Below are positions 25,531-34,528 of a stretch of DNA of 48,074 bases, one piece after another. Every line of letters begins with the position of its first letter. Positions within the stretch are counted from its first letter, which is position 1. The stretch comes from Pseudarthrobacter sp. fls2-241-R2A-127 (GTDB lineage Bacteria; Actinomycetota; Actinomycetes; Actinomycetales; Micrococcaceae), in NCBI RefSeq assembly GCF_030209355.1, contig NZ_JARVSF010000028.1, positions 1 to 48,074 on the forward strand, in the 5' to 3' direction. The notes beneath the pieces are model-generated. The model was not told the origin of the DNA. It did not search any database and saw only the letters and a program-made list of their open reading frames with translations. The translations under genes were made by a program, and so were the position numbers.

Positions 25531-26715
25531 CTACTTCTGGATGCACTGACCGGAGGAGACGGGGGCGGACAAGGTGGGCGCCTGCTGCGCCACCGGGTTG
25601 AGGTCGCTCATGGTGATGGCGAACCCCACCTCCGCGTCCGATGTTGCCTTGGCAAAGATCACGCCGGCCACCTGGCCGTCAGTGGTCAGCAGCGGGCCGC
25701 CCGAGTTTCCCGGCTGGACGTCCCCCGCCAGGCGGTAGATGTCCTCCGGCGACGGGTTGTTTCCGTAGATGTCCGGCACCAGCACGGTGGCGATGTCCTG
25801 CACGGTGGCCGGTTTGGACTGGAAGGGCCCGCCGTGGGGGTACCCGGCGAAGGCGGCCTGGCTCCCGCCTGGAAGGTCGCGGCTCAGCGGCAGCGGCTGG
25901 GACGGCAGGTTGTCTACCGCCAGGACTGCCAGGTCCCGCTTGGTGTCGAAGTAGACCACGCGGCCCGGCATCGCGCCGCCGTCGGGCATCTCCACGACTG
26001 GTTGCGACACGCCCGCAACGACGTGCGCGTTGGTGACCACGCGGCCCTGGGACACCACGAATCCGGTGCCGGTCTGGTTCTGGCCGCATTCGTACGCCGT
26101 GCCCGCGATCCGCAGGACCGACTGGGCCGCCTTGTTCAAGGCGGGAGTGTTGGTGCTGGCGTTGGGCACCTGGACCGGCTGGCCCTGGTCCAGGCCTTCG
26201 AACAACGTGGGTATTCCGTTGCCGATGACCGTGGACCGCAGCTCCGCCATGGTCGCCTTGACCGGGGTGGGAGTGAGCCCGTCAATGAACCGGATCACCT
26301 TGGATTCAGCCAATTGCTGCGACACGACCGGCACGCCGAGGGAGCTGACGCTGAAGGCCAGCATGGACATCACCAGCGCGGACACCACCAGGTTCAGTGC
26401 CCCGCCCACCAGCCGGTCCACGGCCCGCAGCGGCCGGATCCGCATGGCGCCGCGGATTTGCCGGCCCACCATGGTTCCCAGCCCGTGTCCCAGGGCCATG
26501 AGGACGACGGCGGCAGCGATGATGGCGGTCAGCCTCCACCCCGAGTCGGCAACAAAGGTGCTGACCAGGGGGACGGCAAAGAACGCCGCGACGGCGCCGG
26601 CGGCAAAACCGGCCAAGCCGCCGACCGTGACCAGGAACCCATTGCGGAGACCGTAAACCAGGTATGACAGCAACGCCAGGATCAGGACGAGGTCCAGGAC
26701 AGTCAAGCCGACCAC
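25531..26715 (-). CDS. marP: MarP-like membrane-anchored serine protease
   Basis: 394 residues. Four N-terminal membrane helices (CvpA-like, about residues 3-130) anchor a chymotrypsin-type periplasmic protease with catalytic triad His231 (TNAHVV), Asp261 (KRDLAVL) and Ser338 (PGNSGGP). Cys210 and Cys391 are positioned like the disulfide of M. tuberculosis MarP (about 214 and 395). MarP in that species is required for acid and oxidative stress resistance through processing of a cell-wall hydrolase. GTG start at 26715 follows AAGGAGCC. Divergent from crp, as in the M. tuberculosis region Rv3671c-Rv3676. Confidence 0.9.
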   Translation of the reverse strand: MVGLTVLDLVLILALLSYLVYGLRNGFLVTVGGLAGFAAGAVAAFFAVPLVSTFVADSGWRLTAIIAAAVVLMALGHGLGTMVGRQIRGAMRIRPLRAVDRLVGGALNLVVSALVMSMLAFSVSSLGVPVVSQQLAESKVIRFIDGLTPTPVKATMAELRSTVIGNGIPTLFEGLDQGQPVQVPNASTNTPALNKAAQSVLRIAGTAYECGQNQTGTGFVVSQGRVVTNAHVVAGVSQPVVEMPDGGAMPGRVVYFDTKRDLAVLAVDNLPSQPLPLSRDLPGGSQAAFAGYPHGGPFQSKPATVQDIATVLVPDIYGNNPSPEDIYRLAGDVQPGNSGGPLLTTDGQVAGVIFAKATSDAEVGFAITMSDLNPVAQQAPTLSAPVSSGQCIQK

Positions 26716-26911
26716 AAAGGCTCCTTATTAAACAGTTGAACCCCCATTCTAGTGGCGCACACTGACAAACTTCTGTGGGCTGCAACGCCCTCCGGCGGAC
26801 CCGGATCCGGCTGTTCCCGGGCGTTTCGGCTGCCAAGTTCGTCACAGAACCTTGAAAATTCTGAAACAATGGCACAAGCGCCACAGCCGATACTTTTACT
26901 CAGGAGATTTC

Positions 26912-27589
26912 ATGGACATCGAGGTACTGCGCCGAGCACCCCTTTTCGCCACGCTCGACGACGACGCATTCCGTCTGCTGACGGACGAGCTCACCGAGGT
27001 GGACCTTTCCCGCGGCGCATCCGTTTTCCGCGAGGGAGACCAGGGCGACCAGCTCTACTTCATCGTCTCCGGCAAGGTGAAGCTCGGCCGCACGTCCCCG
27101 GATGGACGCGAGTCCCTCCTTGCCATCCTCGGCCCGGGCGAGCTCTTCGGCGAGATGGCCCTGTTCGATCCCAGCCCCCGCACCGCCACCGCCACCGCGG
27201 TGTCCGAAACCCGGCTGGCCGGGCTCAAGAACGAGAGCCTGAACACCCTGCTGCGCACCCGGCCCGAGGTTTCCGCCCAGCTGCTGCAGGCCCTGGCCCG
27301 CCGCCTGCGGCGCACCAACGATTCCCTGTCCGACCTCGTCTTCTCCGACGTCCCGGGCCGCGTGGCCAAGGCCCTGCTGGATCTGGCGGACCGCTTCGGC
27401 CGCCCGGCCACCGACGGCGTCCTGGTGGCCCACGAGCTGACGCAGGAGGAACTGGCCCAGCTGGTGGGCGCTTCCCGCGAAACCGTCAACAAGGCCCTCG
27501 CCGAGTTCGTCCAGCGCGGTTGGCTCCGCCTCGAGGCTCGCGCCGTGGTCATCCTGGACATGCAGCGCCTCCGCCAGCGCTCCCGCTAG
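26912..27589 (+). CDS. Crp/GlxR-type cAMP receptor regulator
   Basis: 225 residues. The N-terminal cyclic-nucleotide domain has the phosphate-binding cassette FGEMALFDPSPRTATATA with Glu81 and Arg90-Thr91, which contact the cyclic nucleotide. A long dimerisation helix follows, then the winged helix-turn-helix ELTQEELAQLVGASRETVNK at about 175-194. It corresponds to Rv3676 (CRP) and Corynebacterium GlxR, global regulators binding TGTGA-N6-TCACA; two such sites are in this window. ATG at 26912 has CAGGAGATTTC upstream. Single gene ended by a strong terminator. Confidence 0.94.
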   Translation: MDIEVLRRAPLFATLDDDAFRLLTDELTEVDLSRGASVFREGDQGDQLYFIVSGKVKLGRTSPDGRESLLAILGPGELFGEMALFDPSPRTATATAVSETRLAGLKNESLNTLLRTRPEVSAQLLQALARRLRRTNDSLSDLVFSDVPGRVAKALLDLADRFGRPATDGVLVAHELTQEELAQLVGASRETVNKALAEFVQRGWLRLEARAVVILDMQRLRQRSR

Positions 27590-27593
27590 GACA

Positions 27594-27631
27594 CATGGAA
27601 AAGGCCGCCCCGAGGGGCGGCCTTTTCCATG
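27594..27631. terminator. Bidirectional terminator between crp and NUDIX gene
   Basis: Perfect inverted repeat with arms of about 17 bases: CATGGAAAAGGCCGCCCC, loop GAG or similar, and the complementary arm ending CCTTTTCCATG. Convergent genes lie on both sides and A/T runs flank the GC-rich core on both strands. Confidence 0.85.
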
Positions 27632-27653
27632 CCCGGATACGTCCGTGCGCGTG

Positions 27654-28565
27654 TCAGCGCTCGCGCTGATGGTCCCCCGCCACGGTCTTGGCGGCCTCGA
27701 CCTCAAGCATCAGCTTGCCGTCTTCCTCCACCAGGACCGGCTGGTAGACGTGGGCTTTGCGCTTGTAGCTCAGGTAGGCGATGCAGCCGTTGGCCGCTGC
27801 CATCTTTTCGATCATGATCTCCGAGCCGGGAACCAGCAGGTCGCCCAGCGGACGGCCCACCGTGTTCTCCTGGCCGGCCTCGTCGCCGAGTGCGGTGGTG
27901 TTGCGTTCCTGCACCACCTGCGCCGCGTTGACCCACCTGCCCCACACGCCCTTGCCCTCAAGCAGCGAGGGTTCCTGGCCCAGCGGGACGGTGGCGGCAA
28001 AGTACCGGGTGTCGAACCGGCGGTGCGCAAAATCGGGGCTGCGCCAGTTGACCAGGGATTTGAGCAGGTCCGTGCGCAGCGAGAGTCCACGCTTGCCCAG
28101 GACCTGGGCAAGCGTCTTCTCCTGGTCAGCGACGGCGATGCGGGCACGCATCCACTCGGACGAGGACGTGGCCTCCACAGTGTTGGACATGTCCGGGCCG
28201 GCCAGCAGGATGCCCGTCTCTTCGAAGAGCTCCCGGATGGCGCCCACCACGTGCCGCCGCGCCAGCCCGACGTCGGCCGTCCCCATCTGCTCGGCCCAAT
28301 GCTGTGGCGAGGGACCCAGCCACCCCATGGCGTCGTCGTCGGCCGGGTCCAAGGAACCGCCGGGGAAGGCGAGGACACCCAGCGGCGAGGAGCCGGGCCG
28401 GTAACCCAGCCACGTCTCCAAGCCGGTGGGCGAATCACGCAGGAGTACCACGGAAGAGGCGTAGCGAGCGGCCCGGGGAGTCCGTTCGCCGTGTTCGAGC
28501 CAGCTTTGGGCCGCCCCTTCAAGGTCCTGGGGAAGTGCAAAAAGGCGTCGTGCGAGGTGAGGCAA
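27654..28565 (-). CDS. NUDIX hydrolase with insertion in the NUDIX box (NUDT19-like)
   Basis: 303 residues. FPGGSLDP opens the NUDIX motif and RELFEETGILL closes it, but about 35 residues are inserted between the first Gly and the REUxEE segment, an arrangement found in NUDT19-like CoA diphosphatases. Key metal-binding Glu residues are kept. The start is TTG at 28565, 15 bases after the RidA stop, with a weak AGGACC upstream; no better start is visible. Third gene of a DUF4177-RidA-NUDIX operon. Confidence 0.82.
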   Translation of the reverse strand: MPHLARRLFALPQDLEGAAQSWLEHGERTPRAARYASSVVLLRDSPTGLETWLGYRPGSSPLGVLAFPGGSLDPADDDAMGWLGPSPQHWAEQMGTADVGLARRHVVGAIRELFEETGILLAGPDMSNTVEATSSSEWMRARIAVADQEKTLAQVLGKRGLSLRTDLLKSLVNWRSPDFAHRRFDTRYFAATVPLGQEPSLLEGKGVWGRWVNAAQVVQERNTTALGDEAGQENTVGRPLGDLLVPGSEIMIEKMAAANGCIAYLSYKRKAHVYQPVLVEEDGKLMLEVEAAKTVAGDHQRER

Positions 28566-28580
28566 GGGAAGTGACCGGTC

Positions 28581-29114
28581 CTAGCTGAATTCGGCGATCA
28601 GTTCGACTTCAACGGGAGAGTCGAGCGGAAGAACGGAAACACCGACGGCGGAACGGGCGTGCTGCCCGGCGTCGCCAAGGACGCGGCCCAGCAGTTCAGA
28701 GGCGCCGTTGATGACGGCGGGCTGGCCCGTGAAGGACGGGTCCGAGGAGACGAATCCCACCACCTTGACGATGCGGGTGATGCGGTCCAGGTCGCCGATG
28801 ACGCTCTTGACCGCGGCCAGGGCGTTCACTGCACACACTGCGGCGTACTTCTGCGCGTCCTCGGGGGACACCGTGGGCTCGTCGGCGAACCCCTCGGTAC
28901 CGGCGGAGACCTTGCCCGTAGCTTCGAGTTTGCCGTTAATAAACGGCAGCTGGCCGGAGGTGTACACGTGGTTGCCGGAGACGGTGGCGGGGACGTAGGA
29001 CGCCACGGGAGCGGCGACCGCCGGGAGCGTGATGCCAAGTTCGGCGAGGCGCTGCTCGACGGCGGATGCGGGCGCCGTCGAGGCGCCGGACGGTGCTTCT
29101 GCGGGGGTGCTCAT
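28581..29114 (-). CDS. RidA/YjgF-family protein
   Basis: 177 residues, with a RidA domain from about residue 25 onward (TSGQLPFINGKLEATGKV, GDLDRITRIVKVVGFVSS, ARSAVGVSVLPLDSPVEVEL). RidA proteins hydrolyse reactive imine/enamine intermediates of amino acid metabolism; the conserved Arg of the ARSAVGV segment is present. ATG at 29114 (MSTPAEAP) has GGGAG upstream. Corresponds in position to Rv3678c. An N-terminal extension of about 25 residues is Ala/Ser-rich. Confidence 0.88.
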   Translation of the reverse strand: MSTPAEAPSGASTAPASAVEQRLAELGITLPAVAAPVASYVPATVSGNHVYTSGQLPFINGKLEATGKVSAGTEGFADEPTVSPEDAQKYAAVCAVNALAAVKSVIGDLDRITRIVKVVGFVSSDPSFTGQPAVINGASELLGRVLGDAGQHARSAVGVSVLPLDSPVEVELIAEFS

Positions 29115-29115
29115 G

Positions 29116-29271
29116 CTACTGCTTCTCCCTCTTAAGGTAGGCGACAAGGCCGTTGCCGTCAGGTCCGGGAACCACCTGGACAAGCTCCCAGCCGTCCTCC
29201 CCCCACTGGTCCAGGATCTGCTTGGTGGCGTGAATAATGAGCGGAATCGTCGCGTACTCCCATTTGGTCAT
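29116..29271 (-). CDS. DUF4177 small protein
   Basis: 51 residues matching the DUF4177 pattern: TKWEYATIPL at the start, a central helix and WGEDGWELVQVVPGPDGNGLVAYLKR. Function unknown; the family is a small beta-rich domain. The ATG at 29271 has no Shine-Dalgarno sequence, but TACGCT lies exactly 7 bases upstream (29279-29284), typical of a leaderless transcript. Its stop is 1 base from the RidA start, so the two are coupled. Divergent from the penicillin-binding protein gene. Confidence 0.85.
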   Translation of the reverse strand: MTKWEYATIPLIIHATKQILDQWGEDGWELVQVVPGPDGNGLVAYLKREKQ

Positions 29272-29308
29272 GAGAGAAAGCGTAGCCCTTGCCGGTAAAG
29301 TGGAAAAC

Positions 29309-31636
29309 ATGGCGACTCGCAACAACCCCTTATTCGACACTGCCACCACACTGGGTAAGATCCTTCTTTTCCTCGGTGTGAGCGCGATTTGCGGTGTCCT
29401 GGTGGCGGGCCTTCTGGTCCCTGCCGCGGCCGTCTCCGGCAGCGCGGCAAGCGGTTCCATCAACTTCTTCGACTCCCTCCCCGCGGAACTGAAGGTTGAC
29501 CCGCCCAGCCAGACCACCCGCATCCTGGCTGCCGACGGCAGCGAGATCGCCAGTGTCTATACGGAGAACCGCACCAAGGTTCCGCTGGACCAGATTTCGC
29601 CCAACATGAAGAACGCCATCATTGCCGTGGAGGACAGCCGCTTCTACGAGCATGGCGGCGTGGACACCACCGGCATCCTGCGCGCGCTGGTCGCCACCGC
29701 CCGCGGCAACAAGCAGGGCGCGTCCACCATCACGCAGCAGTACGTCAACAACGTGCTCAATGCGAACCTCGCCGCCGCCGGCGAGGAGGACCAGATCAAG
29801 CTCAACGGCGTTAACAAGGGCGTGGGCGACAAACTCCGGGAAATGAAGCTCTCCATCGCCCTGGAGAAGGAGTTCACCAAGGACCAGATCCTTGAGGGCT
29901 ACCTGAACATCGTCTTCTTCAACCGTGACGCGTACGGCATCGAGGCCGCCTCCCGGTACTTCTTCAGCACCACCGCCAAGGACCTGACCCTCCCGCAGGC
30001 TGCACTCCTGGCGGGCCTGGTGAACAGCCCCTCGATGTTCGACCCCGTCACCAACCCGGAAAAGTCCAAGCAGCGCCGCGACCTGGTGCTGGGGCTGATG
30101 AAGGACCAGGGCAAGATCACCGCGGACGAATACCAGGCGGCCGTTGCCACGCCGGTTGAACCGAAGGTCACCCAGCCCAAGCAGGGTTGTGCCTACGCGG
30201 CCACCGCCCCTTACTTCTGCGACTACATCCTGCACCTGCTGGAGAACAACCCGGCCTATGGTGCGGAGATCAAGGACCGCCAGCGGCTCATTTACGGCGG
30301 CGGCCTGACCATCACCACCACTTTGGACCCCAAGGCCCAGGCCACCGCCCAGGAACAGGCCGATGCCGCGGCCGGCGCCAACCCGGACAAATGGGGTGCG
30401 TCCATGGTGTCGGTGCAGCCCGGCACCGGCAAGATCATCTCCATGGCCCAAAACACCTCGTTCCTGGCGGGCGCGGGTGGCTTCAATTCGCAGTTGAACT
30501 TCAACGTGGACAAGCTGGACAAGGACGGTAACGACCTCAACGGCGTCGGCGGGTTCCAGCCGGGTTCCACCATGAAGCCATTCACCTTCGCTGAGTGGCT
30601 CAACGAGGGCAAGACCATGAATACCGTGGTCAATGCAGCCCAGCGCGTCTATCCCATCGGCTACCCGTGGAAGAACACCTGCGGGAAGGTACAGGGTGCC
30701 TACAGCACGGCGCAGAAGAACGCAGGCCTGGACGCCACTGATGACCTCCAGAATGCCGAGCCTCAGTGGTACAGGCCACTGACCGTCCTCGAAGGCCTCT
30801 ACAACTCCATCAACACCGTGACGTTCGCGTCCGCTGCACAGCTGGACTTCTGTGGCATCCAAAAGATGGCCGACGCCGTCGGCCTGCACAGCGGCCTCCC
30901 GTCCGCGGACGGCAGCGAGCCGCACCCCAAGATCAACATGATGACGCTGGGCAACCTGCTCGGTTCCACCCAGACGTCGCCGCTGACCATGGCCAGCGCG
31001 TTCGCCACCTTCGCTAACGACGGAAAGTACTGCGAACCGATTGCCATCACGTCTGTCACCGATGCCACCGGCAAGCAGCTCCCGGCCCAGTCCAGCAGCT
31101 GCCGCGACGCCATCAAGCCCGAGGTTGCCCGCGGCGTGAACTATGCGCTGCAGGAAGTCATGAACCAGGGCTCCGGCTCCCTCATCCGGCCGCGTCTTTC
31201 CACCAAGACCAGCTTCCCCATCGGCGCCAAGACCGGTACGTCCAACAACAACGGCTCCACCTGGGTTGTTGGCCACACCTCCGGCCTGGCTACCGCGGCA
31301 TGGTTCGGTGACCCCTTGGGGGATCAGGGTCGTGCCGGCCAGAACATCACCGTCAACGGAAAGACCTACCAGGGCATTGACGGCTACATGATTGCCGGCC
31401 CCATGTTCGCGAACTTCATGACCAAGATCGCTCCGGGCTACGGCACCAACCCGTTCCCGGCACCGCCGAGCAACATGATCAACGGAACCACCCCCAATTC
31501 GGCTCCCGCCCAGAACAGCCCGCAGGCCACACAGGCCCCTGCGGCCCCCGCGGCCCCTGCAACGCAGGCACCCGTCACGCAGGCGCCGGCCCCGGGCAAC
31601 ACCGGGAATGGCAACAATGGCAAGGGAAACGGCTAA
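29309..31636 (+). CDS. Bifunctional class A penicillin-binding protein
   Basis: 775 residues, peptidoglycan glycosyltransferase plus transpeptidase (position like M. tuberculosis ponA2, Rv3682). One N-terminal membrane helix (about residues 20-45) is followed by glycosyltransferase motifs EDSRFYEHGG (Glu108) and GASTITQQYV, then a segment with EGYLNIVFF. The transpeptidase domain has SxxK at Ser420 (GSTMKPF), an SxN motif and KTGTS at Lys641. The tail is Ala/Pro/Gln-rich, ending in a Gly/Asn-rich stretch. ATG at 29309 has TAAAGT 7 bases upstream and only a weak GGAAAAC, suggesting a leaderless message; GTG at 29300 is an in-frame alternative. Confidence 0.94.
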   Translation: MATRNNPLFDTATTLGKILLFLGVSAICGVLVAGLLVPAAAVSGSAASGSINFFDSLPAELKVDPPSQTTRILAADGSEIASVYTENRTKVPLDQISPNMKNAIIAVEDSRFYEHGGVDTTGILRALVATARGNKQGASTITQQYVNNVLNANLAAAGEEDQIKLNGVNKGVGDKLREMKLSIALEKEFTKDQILEGYLNIVFFNRDAYGIEAASRYFFSTTAKDLTLPQAALLAGLVNSPSMFDPVTNPEKSKQRRDLVLGLMKDQGKITADEYQAAVATPVEPKVTQPKQGCAYAATAPYFCDYILHLLENNPAYGAEIKDRQRLIYGGGLTITTTLDPKAQATAQEQADAAAGANPDKWGASMVSVQPGTGKIISMAQNTSFLAGAGGFNSQLNFNVDKLDKDGNDLNGVGGFQPGSTMKPFTFAEWLNEGKTMNTVVNAAQRVYPIGYPWKNTCGKVQGAYSTAQKNAGLDATDDLQNAEPQWYRPLTVLEGLYNSINTVTFASAAQLDFCGIQKMADAVGLHSGLPSADGSEPHPKINMMTLGNLLGSTQTSPLTMASAFATFANDGKYCEPIAITSVTDATGKQLPAQSSSCRDAIKPEVARGVNYALQEVMNQGSGSLIRPRLSTKTSFPIGAKTGTSNNNGSTWVVGHTSGLATAAWFGDPLGDQGRAGQNITVNGKTYQGIDGYMIAGPMFANFMTKIAPGYGTNPFPAPPSNMINGTTPNSAPAQNSPQATQAPAAPAAPATQAPVTQAPAPGNTGNGNNGKGNG

Positions 31637-31642
31637 GCACGC

Positions 31643-32587
31643 ATGAGCATCGATAGCCTGGCAAGCCGCGCCCGTTCACTCGGGCGCGGCTTTGCCGTTA
31701 CCGCAGGCGCGGGTACCGCGGCCGGGATGGCGGCCTTCGGCTACGGATTGTGGGAGAAGAACCAGTTCGTCCTCCGCGAGGAGACCCTGGCCATCCTCCC
31801 CCCGGGGCGCAGTCCGTTCCGGGTCCTGCACCTCAGCGACATCCACTTCGTTCCCGGGCAGCGGAAGAAGGCCCAGTGGCTCGCTTCCCTGGCAGACCTG
31901 GAGCCTGACCTGGTGGTGAATACCGGCGACAACCTCAGCCATGTGAAGGCAGTGGACCCGCTCCTGGATGCCCTTCAGCCCCTGCTGCAGTTTCCCGGCG
32001 TCTTCGTGCCGGGCTCCAATGACTACTTCGCACCCACGTTCAAGAACCCCGCGTCCTACCTGCTGGGACCGTCCAAGGCTGCGCCGAAGCCCACCGCGCT
32101 GGATTGGCCGCGCCTTCGCTCCGGGTTCGGCATGGGCGGCTGGGTGGACCTGACCAACCGCCACCAGTCCCTGATCCTGAATGGGATGCGCTTCGATTTC
32201 TCCGGTGTAGACGATCCGCACCTTAACCGCGAGCGGTATGCCGGCTGGCCGCGCGGTACGGTCAACCAGGATGCCAACGACCACCTCAGGGTTGCTGTCA
32301 TCCACGCCCCGTACCAGCGGGTGCTGGACCACTTCACGGAAGCCGGCGCGGACCTCCTGCTCGCTGGACACACGCATGGCGGCCAGCTCTGCATCCCGGG
32401 GTACGGTGCAGTCGTGGCCAACTGCGACCTTCCCACGTGGCGCGCGAAGGGCCTCAACGACTGGACCAGCAACGGGCGCACGACGCCGGTCAACGTCTCA
32501 GGGGGCATCGGCACCTCACGGTTCGCCCCCGTGAGGATCGCCTGCAAGCCGGAGGCTGTCCTGCTGACGCTGACCTCACGCGGCTGA
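31643..32587 (+). CDS. Metallophosphoesterase
   Basis: 314 residues. One N-terminal hydrophobic segment (about residues 18-35) anchors or exports the protein. Calcineurin-like motifs are DIH (Asp66, His68), GDN at 96-98, GSND at 124-127 in place of the usual GNHD, and AGHTHGG near residue 247, enough for a dinuclear metal site. Corresponds in position to Rv3683, downstream of ponA2. It starts 6 bases after the PBP stop; an unusual GC-rich hairpin sits inside its first 20 codons. Substrate unknown. Confidence 0.88.
   Translation: MSIDSLASRARSLGRGFAVTAGAGTAAGMAAFGYGLWEKNQFVLREETLAILPPGRSPFRVLHLSDIHFVPGQRKKAQWLASLADLEPDLVVNTGDNLSHVKAVDPLLDALQPLLQFPGVFVPGSNDYFAPTFKNPASYLLGPSKAAPKPTALDWPRLRSGFGMGGWVDLTNRHQSLILNGMRFDFSGVDDPHLNRERYAGWPRGTVNQDANDHLRVAVIHAPYQRVLDHFTEAGADLLLAGHTHGGQLCIPGYGAVVANCDLPTWRAKGLNDWTSNGRTTPVNVSGGIGTSRFAPVRIACKPEAVLLTLTSRG
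31664..31691 (+). terminator. Terminator-like hairpin inside the metallophosphoesterase 5' end
   Basis: Perfect 11-base-pair stem AGCCGCGCCCG/CGGGCGCGGCT, 6-base loop, followed by TTTG. It begins 28 bases after the PBP stop codon. Either it is a genuine attenuator of read-through from the PBP gene or simply codon-constrained sequence. Confidence 0.4.
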
Positions 32588-32719
32588 CCAGCCCATTACG
32601 GACTGCAATAACTGGGCAAGCCGGCTGCGCGGACGGCAACCCCTGTGAATCGTCTCATCCCATGGCATAGGGTTGTTGCTATAGGAAACTACATTCGTTT
32701 TAGAGCTTGAGAAGCGGGC

Positions 32720-34528
32720 ATGGCCAAGCAGACTCCCTTTTTCAAATCCATCAGCCGTCTTTATCCGCACGTCCGGCCCATCATTCCACGGCTTCTGCTG
32801 GGGCTTCTCTGTGCGCTGGCCGCAAGTGTCGTAGCCCTGACCATCCCCCAGGTGCTGCGCGTCCTGGTCAACACTGCGCTGCAGCCCGGGGCAACGGCGG
32901 ATGGGGTGTGGACTTCCGCCGCTGTCATCCTGGTGCTGGGCGTCGCCGAGGCCGGCCTGGTGGCGCTTCGCCGGCAGTTTGTCATCAACCCCGCCACTAC
33001 GGTGGAAACCAGGATGCGGGTCTCGCTCTACGACCACCTCCAGGAACTGACCGTCTCCTTCCACGACCGCTGGGGCTCCGGCCAGCTGCTGTCCAGGGCC
33101 ATGACGGACTTGAACTTCCTCCGCCGGTGGATGGCCTTCGGCGCCATCATGCTGGTGGTCACAACCCTCACCGTCATCATCGGGATCGTGGCCATGTTCG
33201 CCATGAGCTGGCAGCTGGCGCTGATCTTCCTCGCCGCCGCCGTACCCATCACCATCAACAGCTTCCGGTTCCGCACCCGGTTCAGCAAGGTGGCCCGGCG
33301 CAGCCAGGACCAGGCGGGAGACCTCGCCACCACCGTGGAGGAATCGGTCCACGGCATCCGCGTGCTCAAGGCGTTTGGCCGCAGCCGGGAAGCTCTCGAA
33401 AATTTCAACGAACAAGCCGAGGAACTGCGCCAGACGGAAATCGAGAAGGCGCGTCACCAGGCCACCTTCACCATGGTGGTCACCCTGCTCCCCGAGCTCG
33501 CACTTGGGACCGGCCTGGTGGTGGGCGTCATGCTGTGCGCCGGCGGCCAGCTGAGCATCGGTTCCCTGGTGGCGTTCTTCGCAACGGCCGCCGTCATCGC
33601 CTCGCCCGTGGAATTCTCCGGCATGCTGCTGGCCATGGCACTCACGGCGAAGACCGCCGTCGACCGCCACTACGAAGTGATGGATACGCAGAACACCATC
33701 ACCAGCCCCGCCGAGCCCCGCCGCCCGGACGAACTGGCAGGCGCGCTGCGCTTCGATAATGCAACGTTCGCTTTTGAGGACGCGCCGGACAAACCGATCC
33801 TCAAGGACATCAACCTTGAGGTGCGGCCCGGCGAAACCATGGCCCTGGTGGGCATTACCGGCAGCGGCAAGAGTGCGCTCATCCAGCTGGTCCCGCGCCT
33901 CTACGACGTCGCGGCCGGTGCCATCAGCATCGATGGCGTGGATATCCGCGACTTCGACGTCCAGGAATTGCGCAGGATCGTGGGAGTGGCATTCGAGGAC
34001 ACCACGCTCTTCTCCAATTCCGTCCGGGACAATGTCCTGCTCGGCGCGCCGGTACGCAGCGAAGAGGTCCTGGAAGAGGCGTTGGACGTGGCGCAGGCGC
34101 ACTTCTCGCACTCCCTGCCACAGGGCGTGGACACGCTGATCGGTGAGGAAGGCCTCAGCTTGTCCGGCGGCCAACGCCAGCGCATTGCCCTGGCACGCGC
34201 CATCGCCGCCCGTCCCCGCGTCCTGGTCCTGGACGATCCCCTCTCGGCCCTGGACGTCCATACCGAGGAACTCGTGGAAGCCCGCCTCCGCGAGGTGCTC
34301 AAGGACACCTCCACCTTGATCGTGGCGCACCGGCCATCCACCGTGGCCCTGGCAGACCGGGTGGCGCTGCTGGAGGAAGGCCGCATCACCGCCGTCGGCA
34401 CGCACACGGAGCTGCTGGCGCACAACCAGCATTACCGGTACGTCATCGCCAGCCTCGAGCGTGAGCCGCGGGACCTTGACTCCGAACTGTCCGCCCTGGA
34501 GGACCAGGCAGAGGAAATGACCCGATGA
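32720..34528 (+). CDS. ABC exporter half-transporter, degenerate catalytic site subunit
   Basis: 602 residues: a six-helix ABC type 1 exporter membrane domain (about 15-320), then an ATPase domain. Walker A GITGSGKSAL is at about 377, the signature LSGGQRQR at about 480, and the Walker B VLVLDDPLSALD near 500 has Asp where the catalytic Glu is expected; an H-loop IVAHRPS follows. Together with the next gene this is a heterodimer with one degenerate ATP site. ATG at 32720 follows GAGAAGCGGGC. Substrate unknown; such pairs often export drugs or lipids. Confidence 0.92.
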   Translation: MAKQTPFFKSISRLYPHVRPIIPRLLLGLLCALAASVVALTIPQVLRVLVNTALQPGATADGVWTSAAVILVLGVAEAGLVALRRQFVINPATTVETRMRVSLYDHLQELTVSFHDRWGSGQLLSRAMTDLNFLRRWMAFGAIMLVVTTLTVIIGIVAMFAMSWQLALIFLAAAVPITINSFRFRTRFSKVARRSQDQAGDLATTVEESVHGIRVLKAFGRSREALENFNEQAEELRQTEIEKARHQATFTMVVTLLPELALGTGLVVGVMLCAGGQLSIGSLVAFFATAAVIASPVEFSGMLLAMALTAKTAVDRHYEVMDTQNTITSPAEPRRPDELAGALRFDNATFAFEDAPDKPILKDINLEVRPGETMALVGITGSGKSALIQLVPRLYDVAAGAISIDGVDIRDFDVQELRRIVGVAFEDTTLFSNSVRDNVLLGAPVRSEEVLEEALDVAQAHFSHSLPQGVDTLIGEEGLSLSGGQRQRIALARAIAARPRVLVLDDPLSALDVHTEELVEARLREVLKDTSTLIVAHRPSTVALADRVALLEEGRITAVGTHTELLAHNQHYRYVIASLEREPRDLDSELSALEDQAEEMTR

